A stretch of DNA of 64,000 bases from Hungatella sp. GTDB lineage: Bacteria > Bacillota > Clostridia > Lachnospirales > Lachnospiraceae. This document shows positions 1 to 8,360 of the stretch, piece by piece. The stretch is from positions 1 to 64,000 of the forward strand of contig WASS01000012.1 in the NCBI GenBank assembly GCA_009712635.1. Reading direction: 5' to 3'. A program made the position numbers and the translations under genes. The notes beneath the pieces were generated by a model that was not told the DNA's origin, did no database searches, and saw only the letters and a program-made list of their open reading frames with translations. Numbering within the stretch: the first letter of the stretch is position 1; every line of letters begins with the position of its first letter.

Positions 1-25
1 AGGGTTTTACATACTGTTCAATCTT

Positions 26-41
26 CTGTTTTCAAAGTGCT
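26..41 (-). promoter_or_regulatory. boxA-like antitermination element of a probable rRNA leader
   Basis: On the minus strand the bases read AGCACTTTGAAAACAG. This is close to the Gram-positive boxA (GCTCTTTGAAAACT) found in rRNA leaders and bound by NusB/S10. It lies downstream of two strong minus-strand promoters. The rRNA genes themselves would be beyond the left edge, so the assignment is inferred from the leader alone. Confidence 0.55.
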
Positions 42-74
42 TTTTGTTGTTATCTCTCGATCAGCAACTCATTT

Positions 75-103
75 ATTCTATCATGTTGCCATTTCTTTGT
101 CAA
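75..103 (-). promoter_or_regulatory. Sigma-A promoter P2 of probable rRNA operon
   Basis: The minus strand has a perfect -35 TTGACA (98-103), a 17-base spacer and a -10 TAGAAT (75-80). It reads out of the left edge of the window. Tandem strong promoters followed by a boxA-like element are typical of rRNA operons in this group. Confidence 0.75.
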
Positions 104-123
104 CAATTTTTTTTATTTTTTCA

Positions 124-139
124 ATCGATTTAAATCGAT
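124..139. repeat. 16-bp perfect palindrome between tandem promoters
   Basis: ATCGATTTAAATCGAT is a perfect palindrome. It lies about 25-40 bases downstream of the expected P1 start and about 20 bases upstream of the P2 -35. It could be a protein-binding site or a hairpin in the P1 transcript. No binder can be named. Confidence 0.5.
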
Positions 140-171
140 CGCCTTTGCGGTGTGTTCCGCATCGGAACTAT

Positions 172-200
172 AATATATCATGTCCCTAAAAGATTGTCAA
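172..200 (-). promoter_or_regulatory. Sigma-A promoter P1 of probable rRNA operon
   Basis: The minus strand has -35 TTGACA (195-200), a 17-base spacer and -10 TATATT (172-177). It precedes P2 by about 97 bases on the same strand. No coding region lies between it and the left edge. Confidence 0.75.
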
Positions 201-299
201 GGGAATTTGTGTCATTTATTCATACAATTTTTTGAGAATTGATTTTACTACTATATATATACGTTTTTACGGAATTCCTCTATATGTTGGGATGATAAT

Positions 300-339
300 A
301 AAAAACTGCAGGAAAGACTTTTCGTCCTTTTCCCTGCAG
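300..339 (-). terminator. Intrinsic terminator after the cvpA-like gene
   Basis: CTGCAGG and CCTGCAG arms close a long imperfect stem whose inner part pairs a GTC-rich with a GAC-rich arm. On the minus strand the hairpin is followed by a run of six T. It ends the cluster that reads leftward from pfkA and separates it from the promoters at 75-200. Confidence 0.8.
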
Positions 340-379
340 ATTTGTATCAATTGCATATATCATAAATACAATTATTCTC

Positions 380-1114
380 TCAGATCAGGCCATGCAATAC
401 CCCCATAACCATCAGATTCAGCAGATTATGGCTGTAAAGAAAGGAAAGCCACTGGCTTGATTCAATCTGCCGGGTAATCATCATGCCCCATTCCGTGCCA
501 GAGAATGCTGTAACTAACAGACACGCCACCCAGAGGAACAATAATCCTTCCAGTCCGCCTGCTATTGCACCCGCTAATTTATTAATCCCCGATATTATAG
601 GAAGTCTTGCTATAATATCCAGCCATCGGATTATCAGCTTAGACGCCATATAGACAGCTGCAAACAGCAAAACGAATCCCGCTGAATTAATAATGGTGTC
701 TGCAAGATAGTTCCCTACATAATCAGTAAATGCCTGAACTCCCATCATCTGATAAATCTCACTGTTATTATTCTCAATCAGCGCCGATTTGACCGTACGG
801 GGTAAATTCAGATTTTCTATAATGGTTCTTTGTGCAGAAGGCTTGTCTGAGATCTCTTCCTCAGAACTTTGTTCCTGAGTAAACCCTGCTGCCTTTACAA
901 TATTTTGAGATACTGTCTGCTGAAGAGTGGTATTCTCTTTTAAATAAGTAGTTACAGCCGGCAGCGCTACCCGAACAACAGTCAAAGATAAGATCATTGC
1001 AAATATCGATACAACCAGCCGGATAAATCCTCTGTGATGGCCGTAAAGAACCATCCCAAGCAAATAAACTCCAGCAATTACCGATAACCAGTTTTCCATA
1101 TACAGTCTCGTCAT
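380..1114 (-). CDS. CvpA-like integral membrane protein
   Basis: A 244-residue membrane protein. Hydrophobic segments lie near residues 8-25 and 30-50 and, after a polar central region, near 140-165 and 180-205. The N-terminal pattern with a GxxRGFIRL-like segment after the first helix, plus two late membrane spans, fits the CvpA family (colicin V production/YtxJ-like). The molecular role in Firmicutes is poorly defined. Its ATG overlaps the TGA stop of the HAD gene upstream by 4 bases (ATGA), so translation is probably coupled. It is the last gene of the leftward cluster, with a terminator directly after it. Confidence 0.75.
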   Translation of the reverse strand: MTRLYMENWLSVIAGVYLLGMVLYGHHRGFIRLVVSIFAMILSLTVVRVALPAVTTYLKENTTLQQTVSQNIVKAAGFTQEQSSEEEISDKPSAQRTIIENLNLPRTVKSALIENNNSEIYQMMGVQAFTDYVGNYLADTIINSAGFVLLFAAVYMASKLIIRWLDIIARLPIISGINKLAGAIAGGLEGLLFLWVACLLVTAFSGTEWGMMITRQIESSQWLSFLYSHNLLNLMVMGVLHGLI

Positions 1115-1956
1115 AGTTCCATTTCCAATACCAATTTCCTGATGGCGGAGGCTACCCCGTCCTCATTATTGGTTTCCGTTACATAGTCTGCTGCTTCCTT
1201 CAGTTCTTTGCTGCCATTTTTCATGACAACTCCGACTCCAGCTTTTAGAATCATAGTGAAATCATTCTCTCCGTCACCAATTCCCATAGTTTGACTGGTA
1301 TTGATTCCGAGATGGGACGCTAGCCTTATGATTGCGTCTCCTTTAGTGGCATCAGGTGCATTGATTTCCAGATTATTGATAATTGATGAGGTGACCAGAA
1401 TATCATTTCTTTTTTCCAGCTCTAACCTTAGCTTTGCCCGTTCTTCCATGTCTCCAAAAAACAAATTGATCTTTTCAACAGGTTTCCTGGCATTCTCTAC
1501 GAACTCTATAATATTAGGACAAACGTCACGGGTGTTTCGTACCAGTTCCTGGAGCTCAGAAGTCAGTGCAAACTCTGATAAATGGTCCATGAAGCGTGGT
1601 TCTGTGATTCCCCGTCTATCTATGTACGGATCATACATCACATGGTACGGATCCACAAACCGTAAAAGTTCCAATGCCAGATCACAGCTTAACAGCCTTG
1701 TGTCTATCACCACATTTTCTTTCATGTCCTCAACAACCGCACCATTGGTGGTGATGGCATACCGGATTCCAGGTATTTCTTTTACCTCAGCCGGTATTCC
1801 ATCAACAGTCCTTCCGGTACATGGAACAATGTGTATTCCTTTGCGAATACAGCTTATCAAAGCTTCCCGATTTTGGTCGGACAAACGTTTCCTGCTGTTT
1901 AACAGAGTTCCGTCCAGATCAATTGCAATGAGTTTAATATCCACGTTTTTCTCCAT
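1111..1956 (-). CDS. Cof-type HAD-superfamily phosphatase
   Basis: A cytosolic sugar-phosphate or phosphometabolite phosphatase of the Cof subfamily, 281 residues. HAD motif I is DLDGTLLN near residue 13. A threonine motif II follows (CTGR), and motif IV is GDGENDFTM near residue 225. The long cap domain between them is typical of Cof/YkrA proteins. The substrate cannot be read from sequence. The ATG at 1956 directly follows the stop of the upstream TPR gene and has no close ribosome site. A GTG at 1944, with GGAG six bases before it, is a good alternative start giving 277 residues. Confidence 0.85.
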   Translation of the reverse strand: MEKNVDIKLIAIDLDGTLLNSRKRLSDQNREALISCIRKGIHIVPCTGRTVDGIPAEVKEIPGIRYAITTNGAVVEDMKENVVIDTRLLSCDLALELLRFVDPYHVMYDPYIDRRGITEPRFMDHLSEFALTSELQELVRNTRDVCPNIIEFVENARKPVEKINLFFGDMEERAKLRLELEKRNDILVTSSIINNLEINAPDATKGDAIIRLASHLGINTSQTMGIGDGENDFTMILKAGVGVVMKNGSKELKEAADYVTETNNEDGVASAIRKLVLEMEL

Positions 1957-4134
1957 TTAATAAATAAAATGTTCCTCTTTTAATATAAGCAATCCGTCTT
2001 TATCGTATTTTGTAGAAAACAGACCTTTGATCCGTCTTCCCACTGTTGGCTTCTCAGCCCGGTCTGCAGCTTCTTCAATCAGTCCTTCTGCATTTGCTCT
2101 GTTTAAAGGAACGCCGTCTTCCTCCATGATTTCAATTCTCTCGTAGAGGGCAAGCATACTTTTTCCAGTAATATTACAGTCAATTTCGTTGGCATACCGG
2201 CAGGCATACTGTGCAAATTCGTCAATATCCATCTCTTCGCCAGTATACTCAGGCTGACTTTGCTGTCGGGTGGAGGGCTCGTCCACAGGTTCATATGCAG
2301 ACTCCTCGTAATAATCTCCCTCTTCGAAATCCTGCTCCTGATTATACTCATCATACTGATCATACTCATCGGATTCAGCGTAATGATATTCCTGACTCTG
2401 CTGATATTCCACAGCATTGTTTTGCATTACCGGATCAGGCTGATACCTCTCTCTCTCCTGTACAACCCGAGCATTCCTCTGAGCAGGCACGGATTCTGTT
2501 TTAGGAATCGCAACTTCCTCTCCGCTGCCAATGCATTCGAATTTACTGGCCAGAACCGGATGGTCCTGATGCAGCGTTTCCATCTGCTTTGGATTATCGA
2601 TTAAAACCACAATCATTCCGCTGGCATCTCTTTCCATAAGCTGATTTAACTCATCAAGGGCTTCCGGAGTTAAGTCTCCGGCTTCTTCTATCACTAAATC
2701 TTTTCCAGAAAGCTTATCTGCAGAAGCAAAAACTCCCCGCTTTGAAAGTTTGGATCCTGAAATCTTGGCAACAGGATTATTCACACCGCTTTCCCTGTGG
2801 ATCTGCTTTAATGCTTCTACTGCCATCTGAAGTCCTTTTTCAGGAGTTCTGGCTTCGATCATAAGATGATTGCGGACAGGCTCTTCAATAACCTCCTCTT
2901 CTTCCTCATCTTCATACAGATCCTCAAACGCAAACTCTTCCCCTACTTCCTGCTGCGGGAAATGATATCCGTTTCCGTCTTCCTCCGGATATGCTGCTTC
3001 TTCTGCCTCATAATAGTTAGAATACTGCTCTTCCTCATTATCAAAGCTTTCTTCCTGAGGCAGATCATAGACTTCATCTTCTTCTGCAGTAGCAGCTGAC
3101 TGGATACCGTAAATCTCCTGACCAAACTCCTCAGGCTCTTCCTCTTCAATAACCGGTTCGGAGTATGGTTCCATTTCTTCCTCTTCCGGTATATAATCTT
3201 CCACTGTTTTGGGGAATATGGAAATGTTGCGTCCTACTCTGCGGATATCTTCCAGCACTCTGGTATGCTCTGCAGCCGGTTCTTCTTCAACCACCGGATC
3301 TTCATAAGAAATTCTGGACATCTCTCTGGCAAGAGATTCCTGGACTTCAGCTTCCTGCATGCTGGCTTCGTAATCCTCTTCCACTGATTCCTCATATACC
3401 ATGTTGGAATACTGGCTGATCTCCGGTTCTTCCTGATAATAATCAATCTCCGGTTCCAGCTGTACACTTACTTTTTTACCGGTGCCGTACTCCTGTTCTA
3501 CCGCGCGAAGTCTGGCTTCATATTTATCTCTGTTTTCTATGAGATCCATCTGGTAATTTGTCAGAGGGGCATACTGAACTTTTAAGTCCATTGCCTTTTC
3601 CACATATTTTCCAAGTCCGAACATCAGCATAATACGGTCACAGGTCTCTACACAGCGCTCCGCCATCCCGGCAAGGCTGTAAAGTTCCGCCAGTTCGTAA
3701 AGCCATTTTTCATCAAGCTCTACACTGGTGTAGGATTCAAGTGAATGAATGAGCTGCTGGGCCGGTGCTCCTTTTGCCTTTAAAATCATATAGCGGAGAA
3801 GCTGCTGTCTGGGATCCTCAGAAGCCAGATCTCCAAATTCCTTATAATAGCTTTCAGCTTCCTCGATATTGCCTTCTTTAATGGCCAGCTCTGCCAGTTT
3901 ATAGAGAAGCCTTTTTCCAATAGGCGCACGCTCAAATGCCTGTAAAAGGATCTCCTTTGCCTCCTGATAATCCTCATTCTTCTCGTATACCATGGCTACC
4001 ATGGAAAGCAAATTGGTGTTGCGGACTCTTCTCCAGTCGATTGTGTCGGCGATCTTCATAGCCGTCTCATAGTCGTTTTTACCGACCAGTTTTTTAATTT
4101 GTTCAACTTTTATATTAAACTCGTACTTATCCAT
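1957..4134 (-). CDS. TPR protein with acidic linker and degenerate AAA+-like module
   Basis: A 725-residue soluble protein of unknown function. Residues 1-200 form TPR-like helical repeats. Residues about 230-420 are a very acidic, Glu/Tyr-rich, probably disordered linker. Residues about 425-540 resemble the core of SpoVK/CbbX-type AAA+ ATPases: a Walker B-like LVIEEAGDL, a sensor strand IVVLIDNPKQMETL and an HPVLASKF turn matching the NPGLxSRF element. No Walker A is visible. A second acidic stretch and a short helical C-terminal domain follow. The ATG at 4134 is chosen because TAGGAG lies nine bases before it; the ATG at 4143 abuts that site. The gene sits between recR and the HAD gene in one operon. 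Confidence 0.6.
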   Translation of the reverse strand: MDKYEFNIKVEQIKKLVGKNDYETAMKIADTIDWRRVRNTNLLSMVAMVYEKNEDYQEAKEILLQAFERAPIGKRLLYKLAELAIKEGNIEEAESYYKEFGDLASEDPRQQLLRYMILKAKGAPAQQLIHSLESYTSVELDEKWLYELAELYSLAGMAERCVETCDRIMLMFGLGKYVEKAMDLKVQYAPLTNYQMDLIENRDKYEARLRAVEQEYGTGKKVSVQLEPEIDYYQEEPEISQYSNMVYEESVEEDYEASMQEAEVQESLAREMSRISYEDPVVEEEPAAEHTRVLEDIRRVGRNISIFPKTVEDYIPEEEEMEPYSEPVIEEEEPEEFGQEIYGIQSAATAEEDEVYDLPQEESFDNEEEQYSNYYEAEEAAYPEEDGNGYHFPQQEVGEEFAFEDLYEDEEEEEVIEEPVRNHLMIEARTPEKGLQMAVEALKQIHRESGVNNPVAKISGSKLSKRGVFASADKLSGKDLVIEEAGDLTPEALDELNQLMERDASGMIVVLIDNPKQMETLHQDHPVLASKFECIGSGEEVAIPKTESVPAQRNARVVQERERYQPDPVMQNNAVEYQQSQEYHYAESDEYDQYDEYNQEQDFEEGDYYEESAYEPVDEPSTRQQSQPEYTGEEMDIDEFAQYACRYANEIDCNITGKSMLALYERIEIMEEDGVPLNRANAEGLIEEAADRAEKPTVGRRIKGLFSTKYDKDGLLILKEEHFIY

Positions 4135-4163
4135 TCTTTGCATCTCCTAACAAGGCAAATGAG

Positions 4164-4760
4164 TTACAGTTCGACTCTGCCCTCCAGAGCCCGTAACAAT
4201 GTCACCTCATCTATGTACTCTAAGTCTCCGCCAACGGGAACACCGCTGGCTATGCGGGTAACCCTGATTCCTGTAGGTTTGATCAGCTTACTGATGTACA
4301 TGGCTGTTGTCTCACCTTCCAGACTGGAGTTTGTGGCTATGATCACTTCTTCCACATCTCCCTGCAGCCTCTGCATTAATTCTTTCAGCTTAATATCTCC
4401 AGGTCCGATTCCCAGCATAGGGGATATGGCTCCATGGAGCACATGGTAAACGCCTTCAAATTTTCCGGTTTTTTCATAGGCAGCTAAATCTCTGGTATCT
4501 TCCACCACCATAATAACCTTATGATTGCGTTTTTCACTCTTGCAAATGGGGCAGCGATCCTGATCCGTCAAAGTAAAACACTCTTTGCAGTAATGCACGT
4601 TACGTTTTGCTTCTGTTATGGATGAAGCAAGGCCTGTTACCTGCTCCTCCGGCATATTAATAATATGAAATGCCAGGCGCTGTGCTGATTTACTGCCAAT
4701 ACCGGGGAGCTTTGAAAGCTCTTCAATTAATCTGGTTATCTGACTGCTGTAATAATCCAT
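4164..4760 (-). CDS. recR: Recombination protein RecR
   Basis: A 198-residue DNA repair protein that works with RecO/RecF in loading RecA on gapped DNA. It shows the helix-hairpin-helix start ([18 protein letters not shown], residues 16-33). A four-cysteine zinc finger begins at YCKECFTL and ends at CPICKSE (residues 57-75). A Toprim domain carries VVEDTRD near residue 85. Length is that of the family. It follows ybaB with a 2-base gap, the conserved dnaX-ybaB-recR order of Firmicutes. Confidence 0.97.
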   Translation of the reverse strand: MDYYSSQITRLIEELSKLPGIGSKSAQRLAFHIINMPEEQVTGLASSITEAKRNVHYCKECFTLTDQDRCPICKSEKRNHKVIMVVEDTRDLAAYEKTGKFEGVYHVLHGAISPMLGIGPGDIKLKELMQRLQGDVEEVIIATNSSLEGETTAMYISKLIKPTGIRVTRIASGVPVGGDLEYIDEVTLLRALEGRVEL

Positions 4761-4762
4761 AG

Positions 4763-5116
4763 TTAGAACGGAAATCCTCCGCCTAATCCTCCCATTCCAC
4801 CGGTTAATTTAGACATAGCGGAACTGCTGTCTTCTTCCATCTGACGGAATGCTTCATTGGTAGCCGCCATAATTAAATCTTCCAGCATCTCAATGTCATC
4901 GGGATCAACCACTTCCTGGGATAATTTTACGGAAGTTACCTCTTTCTTACCTGAAACTGCTACGGTAACCGCTCCGCCGCCTGCTGTCGCTTTATATTCT
5001 TTCTCTTCCAGAGCTTTTGTCGTCTCTTCCATCTGACGCTGCATCTTCTGTGCCTGCTTCATTAAATTATTCATATTGCCAGGCATAGCGCCTGGAAAAC
5101 CGCCACGTTTTGCCAT
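4763..5116 (-). CDS. ybaB: YbaB/EbfC family nucleoid-associated protein
   Basis: A 117-residue small DNA-binding protein that dimerises and coats the nucleoid. The N-terminal [17 protein letters not shown] helix is typical, as is the central strand region ([20 protein letters not shown]). Glycine-rich tails flank both ends. A GGAGG site lies nine bases before the ATG. It lies between dnaX and recR, as in many bacteria. Confidence 0.95.
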   Translation of the reverse strand: MAKRGGFPGAMPGNMNNLMKQAQKMQRQMEETTKALEEKEYKATAGGGAVTVAVSGKKEVTSVKLSQEVVDPDDIEMLEDLIMAATNEAFRQMEEDSSSAMSKLTGGMGGLGGGFPF

Positions 5117-5146
5117 GGTGTATATCCTCCTATATTTTCATTCATT

Positions 5147-6736
5147 TTATTCTTCTATTGTTATGTCCATTAAAATATTGGCTTTCAATTCTTCGTCGCT
5201 GACGTAAATAGTATCCATACGCTCGCCACCGCCCCTGAGCCTTGTCTGAAAGGCAATGGATTTTTTATAATGATCCTCCACATACCGTTCAATATCCTCG
5301 ATGGTGGTTTCTCTGCTTCCAATCATATAATTACTCTGATCGGAAAAGACCACACAAAGCCGGCTCTCACCTGCGGGTTCCACCACAGTCTCCCGAAAAC
5401 TGGCCCGTATGGGACCACCCAGTTCCCGTATGATTTTTCCCCAATCACTTCGGATTAAGTTTAAATCCTCTAACTGACCCTGGGGAAGTGCAACTCTCTG
5501 GGCCGGAGTCAGTGCCTCTGCCTCACCAGCACTTAAGCTGGCTTCCGCGGTTGCGGACGCTTCTCCTTTTTGCAGAAATGTTCCGCTCTCCAGCTGCTTT
5601 TCAATACCTTTGATTCGCTGAAGAATCGAATCATAGTTCTGCTCCATCTGAGGGCGGGTCAGCTTGATCAGTGCAACCTCTATCAGAACGCGCTTTTGTG
5701 AAGCGTAGCGCAGCTGATTGGATAAATCCGAGAACACACGGATATACCTTAGAAGTGTCTCGGGGTCCGCAAGATTACTGTCTTCTCTTAACAGATTCTG
5801 GTTCTCAGTCGACATATCCATAAGATTCTCTCCGTCGTCCACTGATTTAATAATCAGAAGATTTCTTAAATACCAGATAAAATCAACTACAAACTGTCCT
5901 AACTCTCGTCCCTGAATCACCATATCTTCCAGACATGCGATGCAGTCTTTGGTTTTGTTTTGTGCAACGGCCCGAAACAGCCTTCCGAATACCGTAATAT
6001 CCACTGCTCCAAGCACATCAAGTACATTATCATAGGTAAGAAGTTCTCCGTAGTGAAAAGCAATGCACTGATCTAACAGACTTAAAGCATCTCTTAATGC
6101 TCCATCTGCCGATTTGGCAATGTAAGTCAGTGCCTTCTCCTCTACCTGGATCTGTTCTGCTTGTGTAAGTTCTTTCAGATGTTCAGCAATGGTCTCAACT
6201 GTGATGCGTTTAAAATCATAGCGCTGACATCTGGATAATACTGTGACCGGAATCTTGTGCACTTCCGTAGTCGCCAGAATAAATATAACATACGAGGGTG
6301 GTTCTTCCAGGGTTTTTAATAATGCGTTAAATGCTCCTGTTGAAAGCATATGAACCTCATCGATAATATAAACCCGGTATTTTCCTTCTGTAGGCGGATA
6401 CTGAACCTGCTCTCTGATCTCCCGGATATTCTCCACACCATTGTTTGACGCCGCATCAATCTCGACAACGTTTAATGAAGCACCTGCTGCGATATTTCTG
6501 CAGGTACGGCACTCTCCGCAGGGGCTGCCGTCTGCAGGCTGTTCACAATTGACTGCTTTAGCGAGAATCTTTGCGATACTGGTCTTACCGGTTCCCCGGG
6601 TTCCGCAGAACAGATATGCATGCCCGATACGCTGGGATATAATCTGGTTTTTAAGTGTTTGCACAATATGGTCCTGTCCCTTTACATCTGCAAAGGATGA
6701 AGGGCGCCATTTCCGATATAATGCCGTATATGACAT
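5147..6736 (-). CDS. dnaX: DNA polymerase III subunit gamma/tau
   Basis: The clamp-loader ATPase of the replicative polymerase, 529 residues. Walker A is GTRGTGKTS (residues 45-53). A zinc module with four cysteines follows (CEQ...CGECRTC). The DEAH-like Walker B reads IIDEVHML, and the sensor/arginine-finger region is LSRCQRYDFKR. Domain III and a shorter tau-like tail end near residue 529. The tail is shorter than the E. coli tau tail. I saw no A-rich slippery heptamer that would make a separate gamma form. It is followed after 30 bases by ybaB. Confidence 0.97.
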   Translation of the reverse strand: MSYTALYRKWRPSSFADVKGQDHIVQTLKNQIISQRIGHAYLFCGTRGTGKTSIAKILAKAVNCEQPADGSPCGECRTCRNIAAGASLNVVEIDAASNNGVENIREIREQVQYPPTEGKYRVYIIDEVHMLSTGAFNALLKTLEEPPSYVIFILATTEVHKIPVTVLSRCQRYDFKRITVETIAEHLKELTQAEQIQVEEKALTYIAKSADGALRDALSLLDQCIAFHYGELLTYDNVLDVLGAVDITVFGRLFRAVAQNKTKDCIACLEDMVIQGRELGQFVVDFIWYLRNLLIIKSVDDGENLMDMSTENQNLLREDSNLADPETLLRYIRVFSDLSNQLRYASQKRVLIEVALIKLTRPQMEQNYDSILQRIKGIEKQLESGTFLQKGEASATAEASLSAGEAEALTPAQRVALPQGQLEDLNLIRSDWGKIIRELGGPIRASFRETVVEPAGESRLCVVFSDQSNYMIGSRETTIEDIERYVEDHYKKSIAFQTRLRGGGERMDTIYVSDEELKANILMDITIEE

Positions 6737-6748
6737 GCCTGTTACTCC

Positions 6749-7828
6749 TTATTTGTCGCCGAAGCTGATTCCAATCATCTTGGCTTCCTTAACGATGGAA
6801 CATTCCGGATCGACGGTTTTTAATTTACCGGCTACCTCAGCTAAGGGCGCCTTAACAATTTCATTGTTGCTAACTGCCACCATGTAGCCATATTCCCTGT
6901 TCTTTATCAGCTTTGCTGCTTCTGCCCCAAGGCGGGTGGAAATCACTCTGTCATATGGACATGGTTCTCCGCCCCTCTGCATATGACCTGGAACTGTGAC
7001 CCTGACTTCTTGTCCGGTCCGTTCCGTGATCTGAGCTCCGATCTCATAGGCCACAGAAGGGTAAATCACGCCATTCTTCTTTTTTTCTTTCAGTTCTTTT
7101 TTCGTCAGGACCGAATTCTCTTTGGAAATCGCACCCTCTGCAACGGCAATAATGGAAAATTTCTTGCCTTCTCTGGTTCTGCTCTTTAACGCTTCTATAA
7201 TTACATTCAGATCATATGGAATTTCCGGAACCAGAATAATGTCAGCTCCACCGGCGATCCCTGCGTAGAGTGTCAGCCAGCCTACCTTATGACCCATAAC
7301 TTCAACAATAAAGACTCGTCCATGAGAAGCAGCCGTTGTATGGATGCAGTCGATGGCATTGGTTGCCACATTAACAGCGCTTTGAAAACCAAAGGTAATA
7401 TCAGTTCCCCACAAGTCATTATCAATGGTCTTAGGCAGCGATACAACGTTTAAGCCTTCCTCTCTAAGGAGATTGGCCGTCTTCTGGCTGCCGTTTCCGC
7501 CAAGGACAACCAGGCATTCCAGCTTTAAGTTTTTATAGGTGTGCTTCATCGCTTCTACCTTATCGAGACCGTTCCCGTCCGGTATCCGCATCAGTTTAAA
7601 CGGCTGTCTGGAGGTTCCAAGAATGGTTCCCCCTTTTGTCAGGATTCCAGAAAACTCTTCCGGCTTCATCACACGGTAATTCGCATAAATAAGACCTTTA
7701 TAACCGTCTTCGAATCCTACAATCTCAATATCATCAAACAGCCGGTACAATGCTTTGGCAACGCCCCGCATGGTAGCATTTAAGCTTTGGCAGTCACCGC
7801 CGCTTGTAAGAATTCCAATTCTCATCAT
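6749..7828 (-). CDS. pfkA: 6-phosphofructokinase (atypical active-site pattern)
   Basis: A glycolytic phosphofructokinase of 359 residues, longer than the usual 320 of PfkA. The nucleotide-binding start is TSGGD (8-12). The phosphate loop reads GGNGS (110-114), where classic enzymes have GGDGS. The catalytic motif is PKTIDND (132-138), with Lys133 where ATP-using PfkA has Gly. Gly113 points to ATP use, whereas Lys133 is a pyrophosphate-type residue, so the phosphoryl donor is not certain. GAGG lies nine bases before the ATG. The gene ends 12 bases before dnaX and is probably cotranscribed with it. Confidence 0.88.
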   Translation of the reverse strand: MMRIGILTSGGDCQSLNATMRGVAKALYRLFDDIEIVGFEDGYKGLIYANYRVMKPEEFSGILTKGGTILGTSRQPFKLMRIPDGNGLDKVEAMKHTYKNLKLECLVVLGGNGSQKTANLLREEGLNVVSLPKTIDNDLWGTDITFGFQSAVNVATNAIDCIHTTAASHGRVFIVEVMGHKVGWLTLYAGIAGGADIILVPEIPYDLNVIIEALKSRTREGKKFSIIAVAEGAISKENSVLTKKELKEKKKNGVIYPSVAYEIGAQITERTGQEVRVTVPGHMQRGGEPCPYDRVISTRLGAEAAKLIKNREYGYMVAVSNNEIVKAPLAEVAGKLKTVDPECSIVKEAKMIGISFGDK

Positions 7829-7898
7829 AAAAGCACACCTCTTCTTTGATTAGATTTGTTATTTGGAAATAGGTACTATTATACCCATTTTATTCTCA

Positions 7899-7927
7899 AT
7901 TATAATACAAAGGGGAATGTGGGGCAA
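7899..7927 (-). promoter_or_regulatory. Putative promoter of pfkA-dnaX-recR cluster
   Basis: The minus strand has TTGCCC (7922-7927), a 17-base spacer and a perfect TATAAT (7899-7904). It lies about 70 bases upstream of the pfkA start. A second TATAAT lies closer to the gene (around 7881-7886) but lacks a well-spaced -35. Confidence 0.55.
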
Positions 7928-7973
7928 GGGAAAACTTTATTTCATAAGATAATGTAAGGAAATATTAAAAATG

Positions 7974-8010
7974 AAAAAACACCGCAAAGCAATTCACTGC
8001 TCTCCGGCGT
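7974..8010 (-). terminator. Intrinsic terminator of SRP RNA
   Basis: A 13-bp stem (7979-7991 with 7998-8010, with G-U pairs and one mismatch) closes a six-base loop. On the minus strand it is followed by TTTTTT. It starts about 20 bases after the 3' end of the SRP RNA. Confidence 0.85.
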
Positions 8011-8030
8011 CCTGATAACTATATTTAAAT

Positions 8031-8292
8031 CCGTGCGTCTCACTTTGAACCGCTATCACAGGCGTTACCCTGACAGTTAACTCGGTCCAGGCACCCTCAC
8101 GGCACACAGAAGGTTCCACTTAGTGCTGCTGCATTCCTGCCCTGACACGGTTCATGAAGATCTGTTGCGTAAGACCCAAACGTCATCGTCACTTATCAGG
8201 GGCAGCCCTACAATAGCCGGCCCTGGGTGAGACATCACCCCTGCTGGAGCGGATTGCAGGTACAGGGCACCGCTATCTCCCCGGCTGCACGG
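8031..8292 (-). ncRNA. ffs: Signal recognition particle RNA, large Bacillus type
   Basis: The RNA scaffold of the signal recognition particle, which binds Ffh and targets nascent membrane proteins. The minus strand, about 262 bases, starts CCGTGCAGCCGGGGAG and ends GACGCACGG, and these termini pair. The Alu-domain block GGTAGCGGTGCCCTGTACC is nearly identical to B. subtilis scRNA. The S-domain apical loop reads TGAACCGTGTCAGG, then GGAATGCAGCAGCACTAAG. The Ffh-binding region and the GACGTTTGGGTC block are also conserved. The ends are set by terminal pairing and may differ by a few bases after processing. Confidence 0.96.
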
Positions 8293-8327
8293 AAACTTTA
8301 TGACGTATTATGACTTAATCGCAGTTA

Positions 8328-8356
8328 AGTATACATGGAAACCACCTGATTGTCAA
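8328..8356 (-). promoter_or_regulatory. Promoter of SRP RNA
   Basis: The minus strand has a perfect TTGACA (8351-8356), a 17-base spacer and TATACT (8328-8333). The start would fall about 25-30 bases before the mature SRP RNA, just after the tadA stop. Confidence 0.85.
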
Positions 8357-8360
8357 GGAT

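Noticed and set aside
1301-1960. 219-codon plus-strand ORF over the HAD gene
   Set aside because: The minus strand encodes a clear HAD phosphatase with all motifs. The plus frame is Ser-rich and shows no family.
5147-6736. Possible programmed frameshift making a gamma form in dnaX
   Set aside because: I looked for an A-rich slippery heptamer (A AAA AAG type) in the later part of the gene and did not see one.
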